DNA from: Clavaria fumosa
Lineage: Eukaryota > Basidiomycota > Agaricomycetes > Agaricales > Clavariaceae
NCBI GenBank assembly: GCA_951802425.1
Contig: OX637799.1
Span: 2,170,001 to 2,234,000 of the forward strand
Direction of reading: 5' to 3'
Length of the DNA: 64,000 bases
Shown: positions 11,452 through 25,100 of the stretch, piece by piece
Layout: each line of letters opens with the position of its first letter
Position numbering within the stretch: position 1 is the stretch's first letter
Notes under the pieces: generated by a model
Told to the model about the DNA's origin: nothing
Database searches by the model: none
The model's input: only the letters and a program-made list of their open reading frames with translations
Position numbers and translations under genes: made by a program

Positions 11452-14400
11452 TCATGAAGTCGCCGTCTGAGGCAGGGTGCGGGTGGCCCAATTGAACAGT
11501 TGACGCACATCGCTCGTTGGTGGCGAATCAGCGGGTTGCCTCGGTTCGACCAGCAAACTAATATAGCGTCGTCAGATAACGGGGCAGCAACGCGGAATAA
11601 CGGACCACACAAAACGAACCTTCGGCGATAGAGATCCTGCAAGTCTCCGTGGTCTTTAGCATTGGCGAAAGCGATCTTGAGGTATTCTTGAGCTTCAGGA
11701 ATCTTTTTGAGATTGTATGGGCATTGAAACCGTTGCATGTCTATGCCAGATGTAATTCGAGACGACTCAGACGAGAGGAGAATTTAACACACCTTGCACA
11801 ATTCGTGCGAGTTTCTGGAATTTACTGAAATTTATGAGTTTCTTCTCCGGTTGAAGGGGAGAAGAGCGGTGCGATGAATTGCCTTCGCGACAGAACGTGA
11901 CATCAGTCAAGTAGAGACCTTATATTACTGCATCAGTGTTAACTCCACGAGTACGGGAACCATCATGCATACCGAGGAAAGGCACAGCCGGCGGAATGGT
12001 ATTACGAAGCCTGCACCGGTATTCATGGTAATTGCGGCTGTGATCAGCAAGCCGGCGCAGTGTCTCAAGCTGTATTCTACTCTTTTGTGGCAAACCCTTG
12101 AAAGACAAGGTAAGCACTGGCACATCTAAGATCGAACAAACAACAACACGGACCATCCAAGTTTGGTGCAATCGAGATATAGTGGATGAATCCAGAGCAG
12201 CCAGGATGGACCGGGGTGTGCTATAATTTTGCAAAGAAACACACCGCTAAAAATTGGCACTCCGTTAGACGGGAAAGGATCACCTGGAAGAACTGATGCT
12301 TACGTCAGCGACCTTGATGAAGAATTTAACCAGTCCCTGGCGTTTCTTGATGTCCAGCTCGTTCAGGATGCTTTCAGCCACCCAGCCGGTGATGGTCGTA
12401 CTCAAGGTCGAGACCGCTCTGACGTTGACGGGCGGCTTGACCCCGTCCTGCCCGGACTCCAGGATCTCGTCCGCCTGCACGGCGCGGAACAGCGTGCACT
12501 CCATGATAGTCACCTGTCGCGCGAGCTCCAGCGCATCAAAGTCCGTGATCGAAATCGCAGAGAAGTTCTGGTTGCGCAGCGTGGCGAGGAGCGTTTTGGT
12601 CATGACCGGCCGCGGGATGTCTGTCTGCGGGCTGAGCGACATCCCCGGGTCTCTAAGCCTGTCGCCTTTCGGCCCGACGGGCGTGTCGACCGCACCGAGA
12701 CGCGCCTGAATCAGCTCCAATATGCGTTGGGACGGCGCTGAGAACGTGAGCGCAAGGGTATCCCGCGTAAACGACAGGAGAGAAGGCAGAGCCGCAGCGT
12801 CCTGAGACGGACGCCAGTAGACCTCGAGCCACGACTTGATGAAATTGGACACGCGGAGCCGGAGGGGGATGCGTTTCCGCTGCTCCCACAGCTGGAAATC
12901 CTCCGGAGTAGCATTCTGCGGTGACGGAAGGTCGTACCGCGCCCTGATCGCCTTGACAAGCTCAACCGGGGAGGAGAACAGCCGGAACGTGAGGAAAAAC
13001 ACAGACGCGAACGCCGGGTCAACGATGCTGTCGTGCGGCGTCATCTTCGTGACGAGCACCTCGATCGTGGCCCCAACGAGGTGCCCCTCGCTGTTGTACG
13101 CTACGTCGCTGGGCGTGTAGTCGTGCGACAGCGCCCACGCGATTGGATCTGGTCGACCTTCCGGCACCGGATCCGTCGGGACAGACGGTGGCCCGCCGTT
13201 AAGGATCTCCTCGCCAGGTGCGACGGGTACCTGCCCCTCCCAAGCCGACTCGTCAGAAATGGGAGACAGCAGCTGCGGCGAAGTCACTTCTGCCTCTAAG
13301 CTCTGGACGTCGGTATTGTGCCCCGAGGGCCCATTGCCCGCCTCAGACTGGATTCCTTCAGACGACTCAGGAGCGTCTCGGCTTCTAATCTCGCCGACGG
13401 CGCCATCCTTGCTGCTCTTAATCGGCCGCGGGGACGAAAGCGTCCTGGCTCGGATAGTCATATCCGCGTCCTTTGGGCTGGTGCCATCGGCTGATTGGGG
13501 GACAGTAAACTCCGTGATGCTGGAGGACCGTCGCAGGAGTGACGCGCTGAAGCTGCTTGTCGCGAACGGCTCCGGCCCGTCGTCTCCTGAGACGGGCAGG
13601 TGGATGATGAGTGCGCGGTACCCAGCGGAGCCCACGAGACACGTCTTGACCGCCGCGACGCAGTCCGCGCTCGCCTTGAGCGCAGACGTCGCGCACCGCA
13701 GCAAATTCGCCTTCTCCTCCTCCTCGGTCACCGTCGGCGGGAGCGATACGGTCAGCAGACGCACCGACTCCGCAAGCGAGTTGGTCACAGTGTACAGGCC
13801 CTCCTTGGCAGACCGCAGGTCGCCCACTTTGCGCGACGGAATGTCTGGGTGCCGCATCACGGCCTCGACGATGGTGAGCAACTTGCAGACCATCTCTACT
13901 ACCTCCCGCACCAGGTCGTACATGTGGCCCGTGCTCGACGCGTGCGAGGTGCGCGAATGGGAATGCGCATGGCCTATGAAGGCAGCAATCGTTGACAGGT
14001 ATTGGTCGTGAGTGTGTCGTAATGCGTCCATGACTTGAATGGTATTTACAGGGCCAGAAGGAATGCAGGGTGTGTTCGATGACACGTTGGAGGAAAGCGA
14101 AGAGCTGGAGGAGGTGCTGCTGAAAGATGGCAAGGCGGGTCTATGTACAAGTTGACGTTTCGCGCCTGGGAGGACACGAATAGGGCGAGATGGGGTGTGT
14201 TCCACGACCAGCTCTCGCTTCTCCCGCAGGTCAAACATGCTTTTCGCGCGAGGGGCAACCTTGGATTGCTGGGACACGGCGCGGTCTAGGACAGGCGAAT
14301 CTGAGACGGACGTTAATTGCGGTGCGTCAATGCGCTTGATATCACGATCGGCAGGAGGGTCAAGTTTCGACTGTATGAAAGCGAGATCCTCAGACTGTGG

Positions 14401-15566
14401 TGAACCGAAGGCAGAAGACGCGTCTGGATGCTGATCTGGGAATTCCACGCCGTAATGCAAGGCCAAGGCCAAGAACCTCTTCACGTGCGCGAACACTTGA
14501 CCACCGAGCCTCATCAGCTCGTCTAGCTCAAACTCCACCTTTTCCTCGTCACGGTCCGACATGTCCTCGGAAGCCCTTTTAGATTGACTGACGAGCGACG
14601 CAAGTACGGAAAGGATCCGCTTGCGCTCCTGGGCGAGATGTGGGAAGCGTTGGAGCAACAAGGCGTCCCGAGGGAGACATCCGGTGCTGGACAGGATGGA
14701 CCTGACGCAAGCGATCATGCAAGCGGAGGAGGGTTGGAATTGGGACACGCGGTGAGCCTCGACGGCACCTTGGAGCAGGGACAAGGTGTGTAGCAGAGGG
14801 ATCATGATGGGTGGACAGTACGACTCGATTTCAAGTGAACCTGCCGAAGGATCCCGCCGGCGGTCGTTGTGGTCGTCGAGGCTTTCCTCGTCTGAAGAGA
14901 CGCCGATCCATGACGTGGTTGATATCGTAGACTTAGAATGTGAATGTCGTCTCCTGCGCTGTAAGGAAGGTTTGTGTCAAATATTACAGCAGAGTGACGA
15001 GTTCTGCTCACAGAGACACGTGGGAGTTCTTCCTCGATCAAGGAAGTGACGTCTACATCAGCATTGACGTAGTTGCTCGGGAACCAACCCCGGCGTCCCT
15101 CAAGCTCGCCATCCCACCAGCCACTCGAGTCCCGATTTAGGACGTGAATGACCTGACCAGCACGGAATGACAGACAGGTGGCGTTCTCCTGCTCAGCGGA
15201 GAAGTCATGCATGGCCAAGACATATTCTGAGGTGAGCCGCATAGTCTCGTCGAGCGTTGGGCTCACGGGGCTGTCGGGGGAGTAAGATGAAGGGCGGACG
15301 GATGCGACGGGTGCAACTTGTTCATGTTGGAAATGTACCGAAGACGGTGAGGAAGAGGTCGGGGAAAGAACGGATATCGAAGAAGATGTAGACGAGGTGG
15401 ATAAACCCCGCGGTCGCCGGCGTGTGGATGACGGTGGTATTTGAGCGGAGCTAGGAGTGACGGCCCGATCGCGTGCGACATTTCTTGCGGAGGGAGGGCC
15501 CGCGACTGCCGTGACGGAGGTATCGATCCTCAGGCGACGGATTTGCATCGCGTACGCGGCTTGCAA
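11452..15566 (-). CDS. CDC25: Cdc25-type Ras guanine nucleotide exchange factor with SH3 domain
   Basis: Seven exons on the minus strand: 15566-15012, 14958-12304, 12246-12154, 12096-11973, 11918-11793, 11740-11620, 11557-11452; 3780 nt, 1259 residues, all phases consistent. Domains in order: a disordered Ser-rich start; an SH3 domain at ~115-175 (ALYDF-like AMHDFSAE, then WWDGEL, then GWFPSNYV); a long linker with helical segments; a RasGEF N-terminal (REM) domain around EVLVTKMTP and FFLTFRLF; and the catalytic Cdc25 domain (DFDALELARQVTIME, STTITGWVAESIL, STPRSILAALDSS, KSRIQLETL, PYNLKK). It loads GTP on Ras upstream of cAMP-PKA or MAPK signalling at the membrane. The C-terminal quarter is cut into five short exons. 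A second Met at residue 7 could be the start. Confidence 0.93.
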
Positions 15567-16589
15567 GCCTGAGGTTGTGCAGGTAGTGAATGACTACTGA
15601 GGTGGAAGAATGGACGCGGATAAGACGCGACTTAAAGGATAACGATGTAAAGTATAGAACACACCAAGAGTTAGTTGCCAGGATTGGAAGATTCTCTTGA
15701 TCGGTTGTTAGTCTTCAGCGTTAATGGGTGATTCTAAGCAGAAGAAGAAACGGTGTTGCTGCGTGAATGCGCGTCGGTGGAACAAGAAAACGCGAGACGG
15801 TTATATGAGCACGTGAGATGACCTGTTGGTGGCAAAGAAGGTTAGCGACGAAGCAGTACAGTGGTGCGACTGTACCTCTATAGAAAGCCCGCTGAGGTTT
15901 TCAAGGTGCTGGGTAATTGAGGGGATAAAAGGGTGGTGAATGTCAGAGGAGGAGAGGGTGAAAAATGTAGGATATAAAAAGTAACAAGCCGGTGGAATGG
16001 ACGGTCAACTAATACACAAAGCCAAACTAAGGAGAGGTGGCCGTGAGAAAAGTCAGATAGGCCAGCGTGTGCTCTGAGCGAAACTCTCTCAAAAATCCAA
16101 GGTGGGCCTCTCACATCAGATTTTGTTCTCTTTTGTTTTTTTTTTCTTTAGGAGTGTAGCCGTGCCGCGTTTTTCGTGTGTTTTTTCATCCCTGCACACA
16201 TCATCAGTTGCGGAAGAAAAAAATGTTGGTAGTTCAAGTTGTTTTGTTGGTTGCTTCAATGCAAAGTCATCAGGTGCATCAGACTCAGTGGGAATGAAAG
16301 AGAGGGCGATGATTGACAAGTATGAGTTTACAAGCCTCCGTCGTGGAGCCAAGTAGTGCCGATAACCCCAGGGAGATCGGGGAGAGGTACACTTGACAGG
16401 CTAAAGCCCCTGTGGCACTGGCCCAGTGATCCGACCCATGCCTTTTACGCCTACGATCAAAACTTTCACACAACATGTGTCTCCACATTTCGACCTCATC
16501 GGTCGCCTCGAAGTATATTCCAAGCAATGAGGACATGCGTACGGATATTAGCATGCGAAAACAAAAAGAAAAAGAAAAAGAGACAAGTT
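15567..16589. other. Intergenic
   Basis: About 1 kb. It contains the upstream region of the Cdc25-type gene and the 3' flank of GRX5. Several short frames occur but none has a recognisable domain. A poly-T run lies near 16133-16149 and an A/G run near 16560-16580. Nothing else seen. Confidence 0.5.
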
Positions 16590-17228
16590 CTACGAAGCCG
16601 CCAGCTCCTTCTCGGATGTTTTTGGGGTGATGTTGTGTTGTTCCAGTAGAGCCTGGAGCTCGCCAGACTGGTGCACTTGTTTGTAAGAGATCAGCGGTTT
16701 GACATCAGCGGTTTGACAATGATCGTACGAGAAAAACGTAAAAAGCCTCACTGCCTCGGATTATGTCGCACCCACCAATGAACTCACCCGCAATATAAAC
16801 CTGCGGAACGGTGGGCCATTCCCTGTGAATTTAGATACGGCATTAGGGGGTGCCTGACAGACGAGCCGAAGGGAAATGACACAGACGAGAACTCCTTGAT
16901 GTCGTTCCTCAATATGGGATCTTCTAAGACGTCGTACGTCTGCATCTTCTTCGAGGGAACCCTGAGATTATCGAGTGCAAGCACCACGGCACGGGAGAAA
17001 CCGCATTGCGGTGTCTCCGGGGTGCCTTTCATGAAGAGCACGACGGGCTTCGAGTTGATGGCAGTTTGGATCTGTGCCCGCGATTCCTGCGAGAGGAGCC
17101 TGCGCTGCAGGCATACCAAGGGTCGCGGAAACGACCGCTACAGTGGCGCGACTTTATTCACCAGAGCGAGCACGAGGGGATTTGGGACTCACAGATGAGC
17201 GAAAGGCATTGCGCGCGATAGTGTTCAT
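16590..17228 (-). CDS. GRX5: Monothiol glutaredoxin Grx5, mitochondrial
   Basis: Four exons: 17228-17193, 17104-16881, 16822-16752, 16675-16590; 417 nt, 138 residues. The start is set by a 36-nt first exon encoding [12 protein letters not shown], an Arg-containing stretch free of acidic residues, as expected of a mitochondrial presequence. The active site is CGFS (PQCGFSRAV), preceded by KPVVLFMKG. Later come [16 protein letters not shown] and a C-terminal helix [13 protein letters not shown], both typical of Grx5. The family hands Fe-S clusters from the Isu scaffold to targets in the matrix. The second intron has a weak donor (GTCATT). The third contains a 14-bp tandem duplication (ATCAGCGGTTTGAC) at about 16690-16717. 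Confidence 0.93.
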
Positions 17229-19170
17229 CGTTGGCGTTGGCGGGAATCTCGCTAGCAGTAAGTGGCTGTGCATGGAGTAACAGTCTTCTGTGCGCTTCTT
17301 CTGCCTACTAAGTCGACGCGCCGTTTCATACACACTAACTATATAACACAGTCATCCAGAGATGTTCTCTCTACGAGAGAGCCCAGATGCTAAATGGGTG
17401 AATGACCGGATTTTGGACGCGTACTCGTACTCTAGCTCATCCCAACGAGATGGTTCATGTGTGCAGAGTGGTCAAGATATCTATCAGCGGCATCATGTTC
17501 TAATGGAGACTGGGTGCGCTATTTTGTCCATTTCGTCCCTTTAGTATATACAGTAAAGCGTCTTCCCAAAATCAGACGCGACATCAGCAACAGGAGAAAT
17601 AGCCTTATTTCGAGACTCTTCCATCTGATGCTTGGTTGCATCGCATTTCTCAAGAAGCACCTCGCTGAATTCTTCTCTCCCTCCGGTTCAAGACGCTAGA
17701 CCTTGTTCCACTCATCGCAACCAGGTTATTCTTTGGCGCGATGCAGACCTGGCCGCCCCCGATCATCGCGAATTTCATTTATGGATGTGCTGCTTTGAAA
17801 AATCGGAGGACTACTCTTGACCAGTTGACAATCACCCGTGTGTTTTAACAAGCCAGAAATTTTCAAGATCAGGCTCGGGCGTCAAGGAGTGACTCCCTTC
17901 GGTCATGGGAACGAGGAATGCACACCAAAGGCGGGATGAAGAGCAGCATGTGGACGGGTTGCCTGTCCACTCCCAATGTGTTCCCACCAGTGAAGATGTT
18001 AAGGAAGAGACGCTTCAAAGGTGAGTCCACGCGAATTTTCCTTAGGACTCGATCGACTGTGTGAACCATAACGTTAACGCGTTTGATAACCATTCGGCTA
18101 TATTCGATTGCCATAGTTAGTGTACCAATCAATCTCTGCATTACGTCCTCAATCCGTCATTCATGCGTCGCATATCACTCTTCGCCACCGCTACAAAGTT
18201 ATCTTCTTAACTACCTGTCCGCTCATGCCATATTGACGTCGCGGGTGGTCAGAAGCATAACCGTTTATGAAATATTAACCGTTGGCCGCCGCGGTTGGCG
18301 GCGTCATCGCCTTGTCAGACATTCACCCCCATCAGCGCCCGCGCTGGTTTCTCGCCGACGGCTGTACCAACCTACTCCAAGGGTCCCCTTCACGTCTGTG
18401 ACAAGATCTCCGCCCTGATCGCACGCTCAACAAGCCGCGATTTGCGCAGCTCCCTATCTCTGTCTCTGCGCAGTCTGGGTTCCTTGCGTACGTCTCACCC
18501 GGGGCTGAGCAGTCTCCGATGATGGCCCGATGCGACCCCGACAGCCTTGCAGACATACACTTAAAAAGCGCGAGGTGCGCTTCGCTCGTGCTACCCCTCC
18601 GTTTTAGTCTGATCTTCGCGTGCCTCTTGTATGGCAAAACACCTAGCCGTAGCGTCGTCAGACGTGCACGAGGCTGTCGTCTTGATGTCGCTGAACAGCT
18701 CGAGCGGCGGTGTTAGCCGACATACACGACGCGGCAGTCGGCGCATGATGTTTTTGCGACCGTGGACCATAGACTAAAAAGCCACGAGCTCATGTCCAGT
18801 TTTCCCGCGCAAATTACCCCCGATCAGGCGTGCGCCCACGTACCACAAGTCAGAGGACATTTAGGGCGAGCGGCCCGCCAGTGTGATTGCATAGGGCTTG
18901 CACAGGGGGGATTTGGAAGGCACGCCTTCCGTGGATTGGAAATTGGCTTGTGCCTTTGTTGCGCGTCTCAGTCATGTGGTCAGCCCATTTTGGCGTTCTA
19001 GAATGAGCCGATGAATCACTGTCGGGGCACGACTGGTCTTATGAGGCAACAGTATTCATTCTGCAGCAGGCATTTCTATACTGAATTGATATCGTCGTTG
19101 ATTTTGTCCCAATTTCTCTTCACGGCAAAGCTCATCCCAAAAACTATGCCTAAATATTGGTCGTTGTCGT
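17229..19170. other. Intergenic, about 1.9 kb without a recognised gene
   Basis: It lies between the GRX5 start and the end of the first ABCC gene. I read the longer frames (17362-17544, 17869-18141, 18295-18522, 18519-18716, 18762-19001) and found no domain, no convincing splice chain and no repeat pairing. It may be relic coding sequence, a non-coding RNA or plain spacer. Confidence 0.4.
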
Positions 19171-22100
19171 TCAGTCTGAGGAACGTGCCTGTTCCCCTTT
19201 CGCTTTCGCAATGGCCTCCAACTCCGCGAAATTTCCGCTGTTCAGACACATAGACCGGAAGATGCTACCTTCGTTCTGAATCAGGTTGTAAGGGGTATCG
19301 AATTCCACCAGCTGAAGAGAATGGTCGGAACAAAGATGAGAAGCATAAAAGGTGGATAATCACCTCTCCTTTATCTAGGACCATGAGGCGATCGTAATCA
19401 ATGACAGTCCGAAGCCGATGAGCAACTATATGCACTATCGTGAGCGGAGCAGAGAGAGAAACGTTGAAGGAGTGAAGGGCACCGGTGATAAGCAGGGAGT
19501 CACTAAATTCTTCTCGGATCGCGGCTTGGATTTTGGTATCGGTTTCAAAATCAATACTACTGGTTGCCTCATCTAGAATGATGATTGTCCCGCGTCGGAG
19601 AAGGGCTCTTGCCAGGGATAATAATTGCCTTTGACCCTGAGAGAAGTTCGTCCCGCCAGCTGACACTACGGTGTCTAGAGTGATTGGGCCATTGGTATCA
19701 GCCTGAGTGGCCGAGGTAATCACTGAGGACGCTGTGTCTTCTTGCACTATGCCTTGCACCGAGGGAGCGCGAGAATGCTCACGCGAACCGCGTTGCGATT
19801 CGTACGCACTCTGGCTCAACAAGCGGACTCTGTAGAGGACGTCCAGGCAATCACTATCCTCGTGCTCCTCTGCAGGCTGGCGTGAGGACTCATGGTAATA
19901 TTCGCAGCGGTCTTCTCTTACCAAATGGGTCCAGGTTCTCGCGTAAGGTTCCAGAGAATAACGTCGAGTCCTACGGGATGGATTAATTCTCATCAGGGTA
20001 GTTTCTGGATGTTAACTTACTTGTGGGATGAATGTCTGTGGTTCCCATTATTAGCGCCAAATCCAACTTAGTACGCATCAACTCACCAAGCGCGACCTCA
20101 AGTCATGGAGACCAATGGTCGAGATGTCCACACCGTCAATTACAATTCTACCACTCGTGGGCTCAACCTAACATCGGTTAGATTGAGGATTTAGAGAGAA
20201 AATGCCAATCTCACAAAGCGCAATAGACTCATAGCAAGCGTCGATTTCCCGCTTCCTTCAGATAGCATTCAGAAGATGTATTAAAATGTGAAGGAAGGCG
20301 TACGTACCAGTTCGGCCAAGCAGACCAATGCGCTCCCTCGCTTTTAGATTGAAGGAGATTCCGTGGAGCACTGATGGTAGTTCTGGTGAATACTTGATGA
20401 CAAGATCCTCTACCTGCACCAAGTAATCTTTATTTGATGCAGATGGCCAATACGCAGGAAGCGGGTGTGAAAGGTTGGCTTCAAGGGGCTCTTGAGGAAG
20501 ATGCAGATACTCGACAACTCGCTCAACAGCGCTAGGCGCCAATCAGGATCTCAGAAGCACAGGAAATGGTGTGATGGACAAACTTTAGATCAAGCTCTAA
20601 TGAAGTCCAGGTCCTAGATTGCTGATGTGAACTGAAGCCTCAGAAGAGAATGAATGCAGCACATACCGACACAACCAATATATAGCGGAGGTGAACGTCA
20701 TAGCGGACGTAATACAGATACCGGCCTGCAATGATATTGAATTGCCTTCCAGTGCAAGCGAATGTTAAAAAATGACATACTATTCCAGCGGATACATAGC
20801 CGGACAGAGCGAAGAGTGTCGTCAAAAGGACGGCAAGGGCACCAAGGGAGTCAAAATTGAATAGCAGCCATCTATTCGTCATCCAAAACGTATACCACAT
20901 CTTCGATACAATTCTTAGGCCTCCAGGTCAATGAGTGCAATAACAAGGGACACACCTTGGTTGTGAGGTCGACATTACGGTGAAGATCGTCCAAGAACCG
21001 CTTCTCGGCAGAAAATGCCCGGACTGTCACAATCCCTTCTAAGATTTCGCCAAATCCACTAAAAATTGGAGAGCGAGTGTTGGACTCCATGCGCCGAAGA
21101 TCGCGACCAGTGTTGAGGTAGTCAATTGCAAGGCGATAGTATATAAACCCTAATAATAAGGCTGGTAGAATGAACGCGGGGAGGAAAAAGCTACGCAATC
21201 AGAAAGGCTAATCAGCGAAGCTCGCAATCGAGAAGTCATAGATTCGTACGCTATAACGAGAGTACTTGCAAAGAACCACGCGAGGGAGGAATTGACCGAT
21301 GCGAGGGAGCTGCTTAAGGATGTATCTACTTTTTCCACATCCTATATTGGATAATGAGGACGGATCATTTGAATATGTGCAATCATACCTTTCCAAAGCG
21401 ATTTAATATCCGGCCTGCACACGTCACGATGAGCTCTAATGTCATGAGAAATACGCCACAAATTAACTGACCTTGTGGTGTGGTGTCATACCAGCGCATG
21501 GTGGCATGAACAACATTGACAAGTAGCTGTCCAAATAGAATCCGGGAAGCTCTGAGCCCACCAGTGATCTGCACCACATATCTTAATGACTGAATGGCCA
21601 TCTGGGCCATTCCTAATACGGAGAAGATGCCAATGTAAAAGAATGGATGCTCTTGTGCTCTGGGCCATTCCCAGGTTAATCTGGATAGGGGAGCAATGGG
21701 TTGAAAACTTGACAAATCGTCCAAGGGAATCTCGTGCGCGACTAGGGTAAAGGATGCAAATCTCGAGAACCAAGCGGCACCGAAGGATTCAATATGACCG
21801 TAGGCTTCACCCCAGTACTGGGATATATGTTCAATCTACAAGCAGACAAAGCAATAGAAGTAGGAGATGGCACCTTGATCCACAATTTCTCAGATAATCC
21901 AAGGAGCTAGACATTTATTCAGTATGCACGTGATAAGAGAAGGGTGGGGCTCACTTCAAGGACGACGATGATGAACAACAAACAAAACCAAGTCCAATAT
22001 GAGCTTATTGAGAGTCAGAAATCGAGAATAATTAGAAAGGCACATAAACAGGGACTCACGAGGCTTTGAGGTAAGTTTTGTAAATAGGCCATTTCACTCT

Positions 22101-25100
22101 TCCTATTTCCCTGTGTTCATCCTAAGACAAACTTTCAGTACGACAGTTTAAATCAGACTCGCAAGGAAACCTCCCTCGACTAGTTTCCTGGGTTTCTTGC
22201 TGTCTGCTGCTGGCGGCTCAGATCCTGTCGCAGTAGCGAGCGGATCGGGGGGAGCATCCGTCTCCCTTGTGTGTAGAACAGCATCCTGCTTTATAATTTC
22301 AAGTAAGCCCTCGTTTCGCAGATCGTCCACTGTTCCTTGGGTATCAATACGGCCGTCGAGCATGCGGACCAGATAGTAGGTCGCGGGTAAGACGAGTTCA
22401 ACATGATGCGTGACGAGGATCTTTTGTTCATACATGAGCGACGGCGGAAAGTCGGTGCAGAGCGAGTCTTACAACTGTACGATGTTCTAGGAGCGGGCCG
22501 CAGAAGAGACGCTCGAACAGGAAGCGAGCAGTGTGGCTATCCTGGGGTCACTTTGTGAATAAAATACGGTCGCAAAGTATGACGGGTTGACTTACAACCG
22601 CACTTAGTGGGTCATCCAGAAGTACATATCTCGTACGGGCATAAATAGCGCGAGCGAGTGCAACCCTACATGCGAGCAACGATCATGATAGTTCTGTCAA
22701 AGATGATGAATTCCGATACCTCGCTTTTTGCCCGCCAGACAAACTTATTCCGCTTCCCAGACGGATTAGAATGATTGCCCATAGGCAAAAAGCTGTGAAC
22801 TCACCGTGCGCCTATCTCAGTCATATCTCCGTCTTCTAGCACTTGCAAATCTGGATTCAATGCACAACACTCAACAACTTGTTGGTATCTGGCTTCGTCA
22901 AAGGGATAACCAAAGACAATATTGTCTCTAATGCTTTGATGCCGTAGCCAAGGCGACTGTGCCGCGTACGAAATAGCATGCATGTGTCCGTGGGAGTCGA
23001 AACAGCTGATGTTTTTAGACATGATGAGGCAGCTTCCAGGTAGTGCGGTGAGTTCCCCAAGGAGAGCCATCTGCGCTTGTTCAGTAACATAAAAATGACC
23101 ACAAATTATTACTGACTAGAAGTGCCGTTTTTCCGCTGGCGGTAGGACCCGTGACCACCGTTAACTGGCCCTCAGGAAACACCACATTGATATCCTTCAG
23201 TTCAAACCTGGAGATGTTGTCGTCAGCACTGCTGGTTGAAGCCTCTGTCATAGTCGTCTCGTCGTTCGAGGTAAGGCTAGCTTTGGGGCTCTCTTCTGGG
23301 GACTCGTTCCATTTAAAGAAGCCTGATCGAATCCCGAGACCCGTCTCATCTGGTGACTCTCCTGGACGGATTTCACCCCTTTTGAGGGTGGACACTTGTT
23401 CGGAAACTTCTTCTTCGTCCAAGTACGTTGCGATACGGTCAAGTGACACTTTACTCTACTAACATAGGTCAACAACAGGCCTGCCTCGTAGAGAAGAAAG
23501 GGACCTGGATGACTTGGACAATATACATAGGAATGATGTTGAGTGGGTGTCTGCATCGCTTTCGCATCAGAAGGTGAAGAGGTCGATAAGGACAGGAACG
23601 GACTGGATCAAATCAAATAGCGCGATCGACTATGGCTCTCGCTTAGTAGAATGTGATGCAGCAAAGTGAGAAGGCATACCGTAAACGCAATCGGCACAGT
23701 CAGTTCGTTGCCTTGCGCCACGAATGCAAAGAAAGATATGAGCGTAATCAGCACTGGGACCAGCATCCATAACACGTAGAACAGGGCAGAATTCGTCCGA
23801 GCTGCGCAGTTATGCAATTATGTTTTGTCGCAGTAAGAAATACTAGACTGGAGCGACGCATACCTTTGACTAGCCACCCGATCTCGTGATCTCTTGCCTT
23901 CAATGTTCGTGAAATCCAGCGCTCATCCCATGCGAAAAATTTGATAAATTTAATCTGGGGAACAGAATTCATAGTGGGCCGTGCAGAAAATACAGAGATC
24001 ATACGGCGCCAATGAACTCATTCAATACACCCATTCGCTGGTCTCTCGCGGTGGAGAGACCCTTGTGAATCCTGATACTTCGTCTCGAGAGGTAACTATT
24101 GAGTGGCCAAGCTGACGTATTGAACATTAAATTTTAGATTTCAAAACGCGATGCATGGAGATTTGCCTGCCAACAGGACCACAGCACCCGCAAAACCGGA
24201 CCACCCGAGAAGTCTGGAAAACGGAGGAGCTTAGTCGCGTCGTCTATAAGGTGGGCAGCGGTAAAATGATGAAGCGCACTGGTATAAGAAAAAGCCACCG
24301 ATGACGAGTTCGAATGGAGCTGGATATGACATTAGTTGAGGGTAAAAATAAAAGTTAAATAAAGAAATAAAAGAAATAAAGAATATATTGTTTTTGAAGA
24401 TAAAAGTGGGGGCGGCGCAGAGGTAAGGGGTTGGGGAGTGCTCACCACTGTAAGCATTGAAGCTCCATTCAATTATTGACGCGATCTATGGCAGTATGAA
24501 CACTAGACCGCAGGAGTGAAGCGGTCAGTACGCACCCTACTCGCATCAGAAGACATCAGGTTCACAATTTTCCCCACGTCCGCTCCTGATTTTGGGTCAT
24601 CGGCAGTATCGCTTTTCTTGTCAGGTGCTGCGCGACTGAAGTTCAGCAGAGCCAGACACACGATCCTAGCGGTGCGAGACGACTCTCACTAGTTGGTTTA
24701 CTGGTCGAGCCAGTCTTCAGGTTGACGGTTGAAGTGGATGCAGATACAGACGCCGCTGTTCTCTCGCGTCTTGCTTCCTTGACAGCCGTCTCCTTTTCCT
24801 TGTCCACGATCCCCGAATAATCCTTCCTCTTCAGTGACTTGTCAAATATGGCAGCCATGAGCTCAGACCGAATGCGAGTAGCTGCGCGGCGGGCGAACCA
24901 CAGATGTTGTAGGTCGGCCTCGGCACCGAGGAGGGTGGCGAAGCAAGCCAAAAAGGCGTAGACGTACGCCTTGACATAAGCCTCGCGGGAGGGATGATCT
25001 ATAGCGTCTAGTATTCGCCTTGCATTGAAGATGGACATTGTATCAAAAATGGAATGGAAGGGGTGTGCTCACTTGAGGAAAAAGGGCGATGCATATCTCA

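Noticed and set aside
18083..18716. Possible small gene from overlapping plus-strand frames
   Set aside because: No domain, no consistent splice chain and no codon pattern distinguishing one frame.
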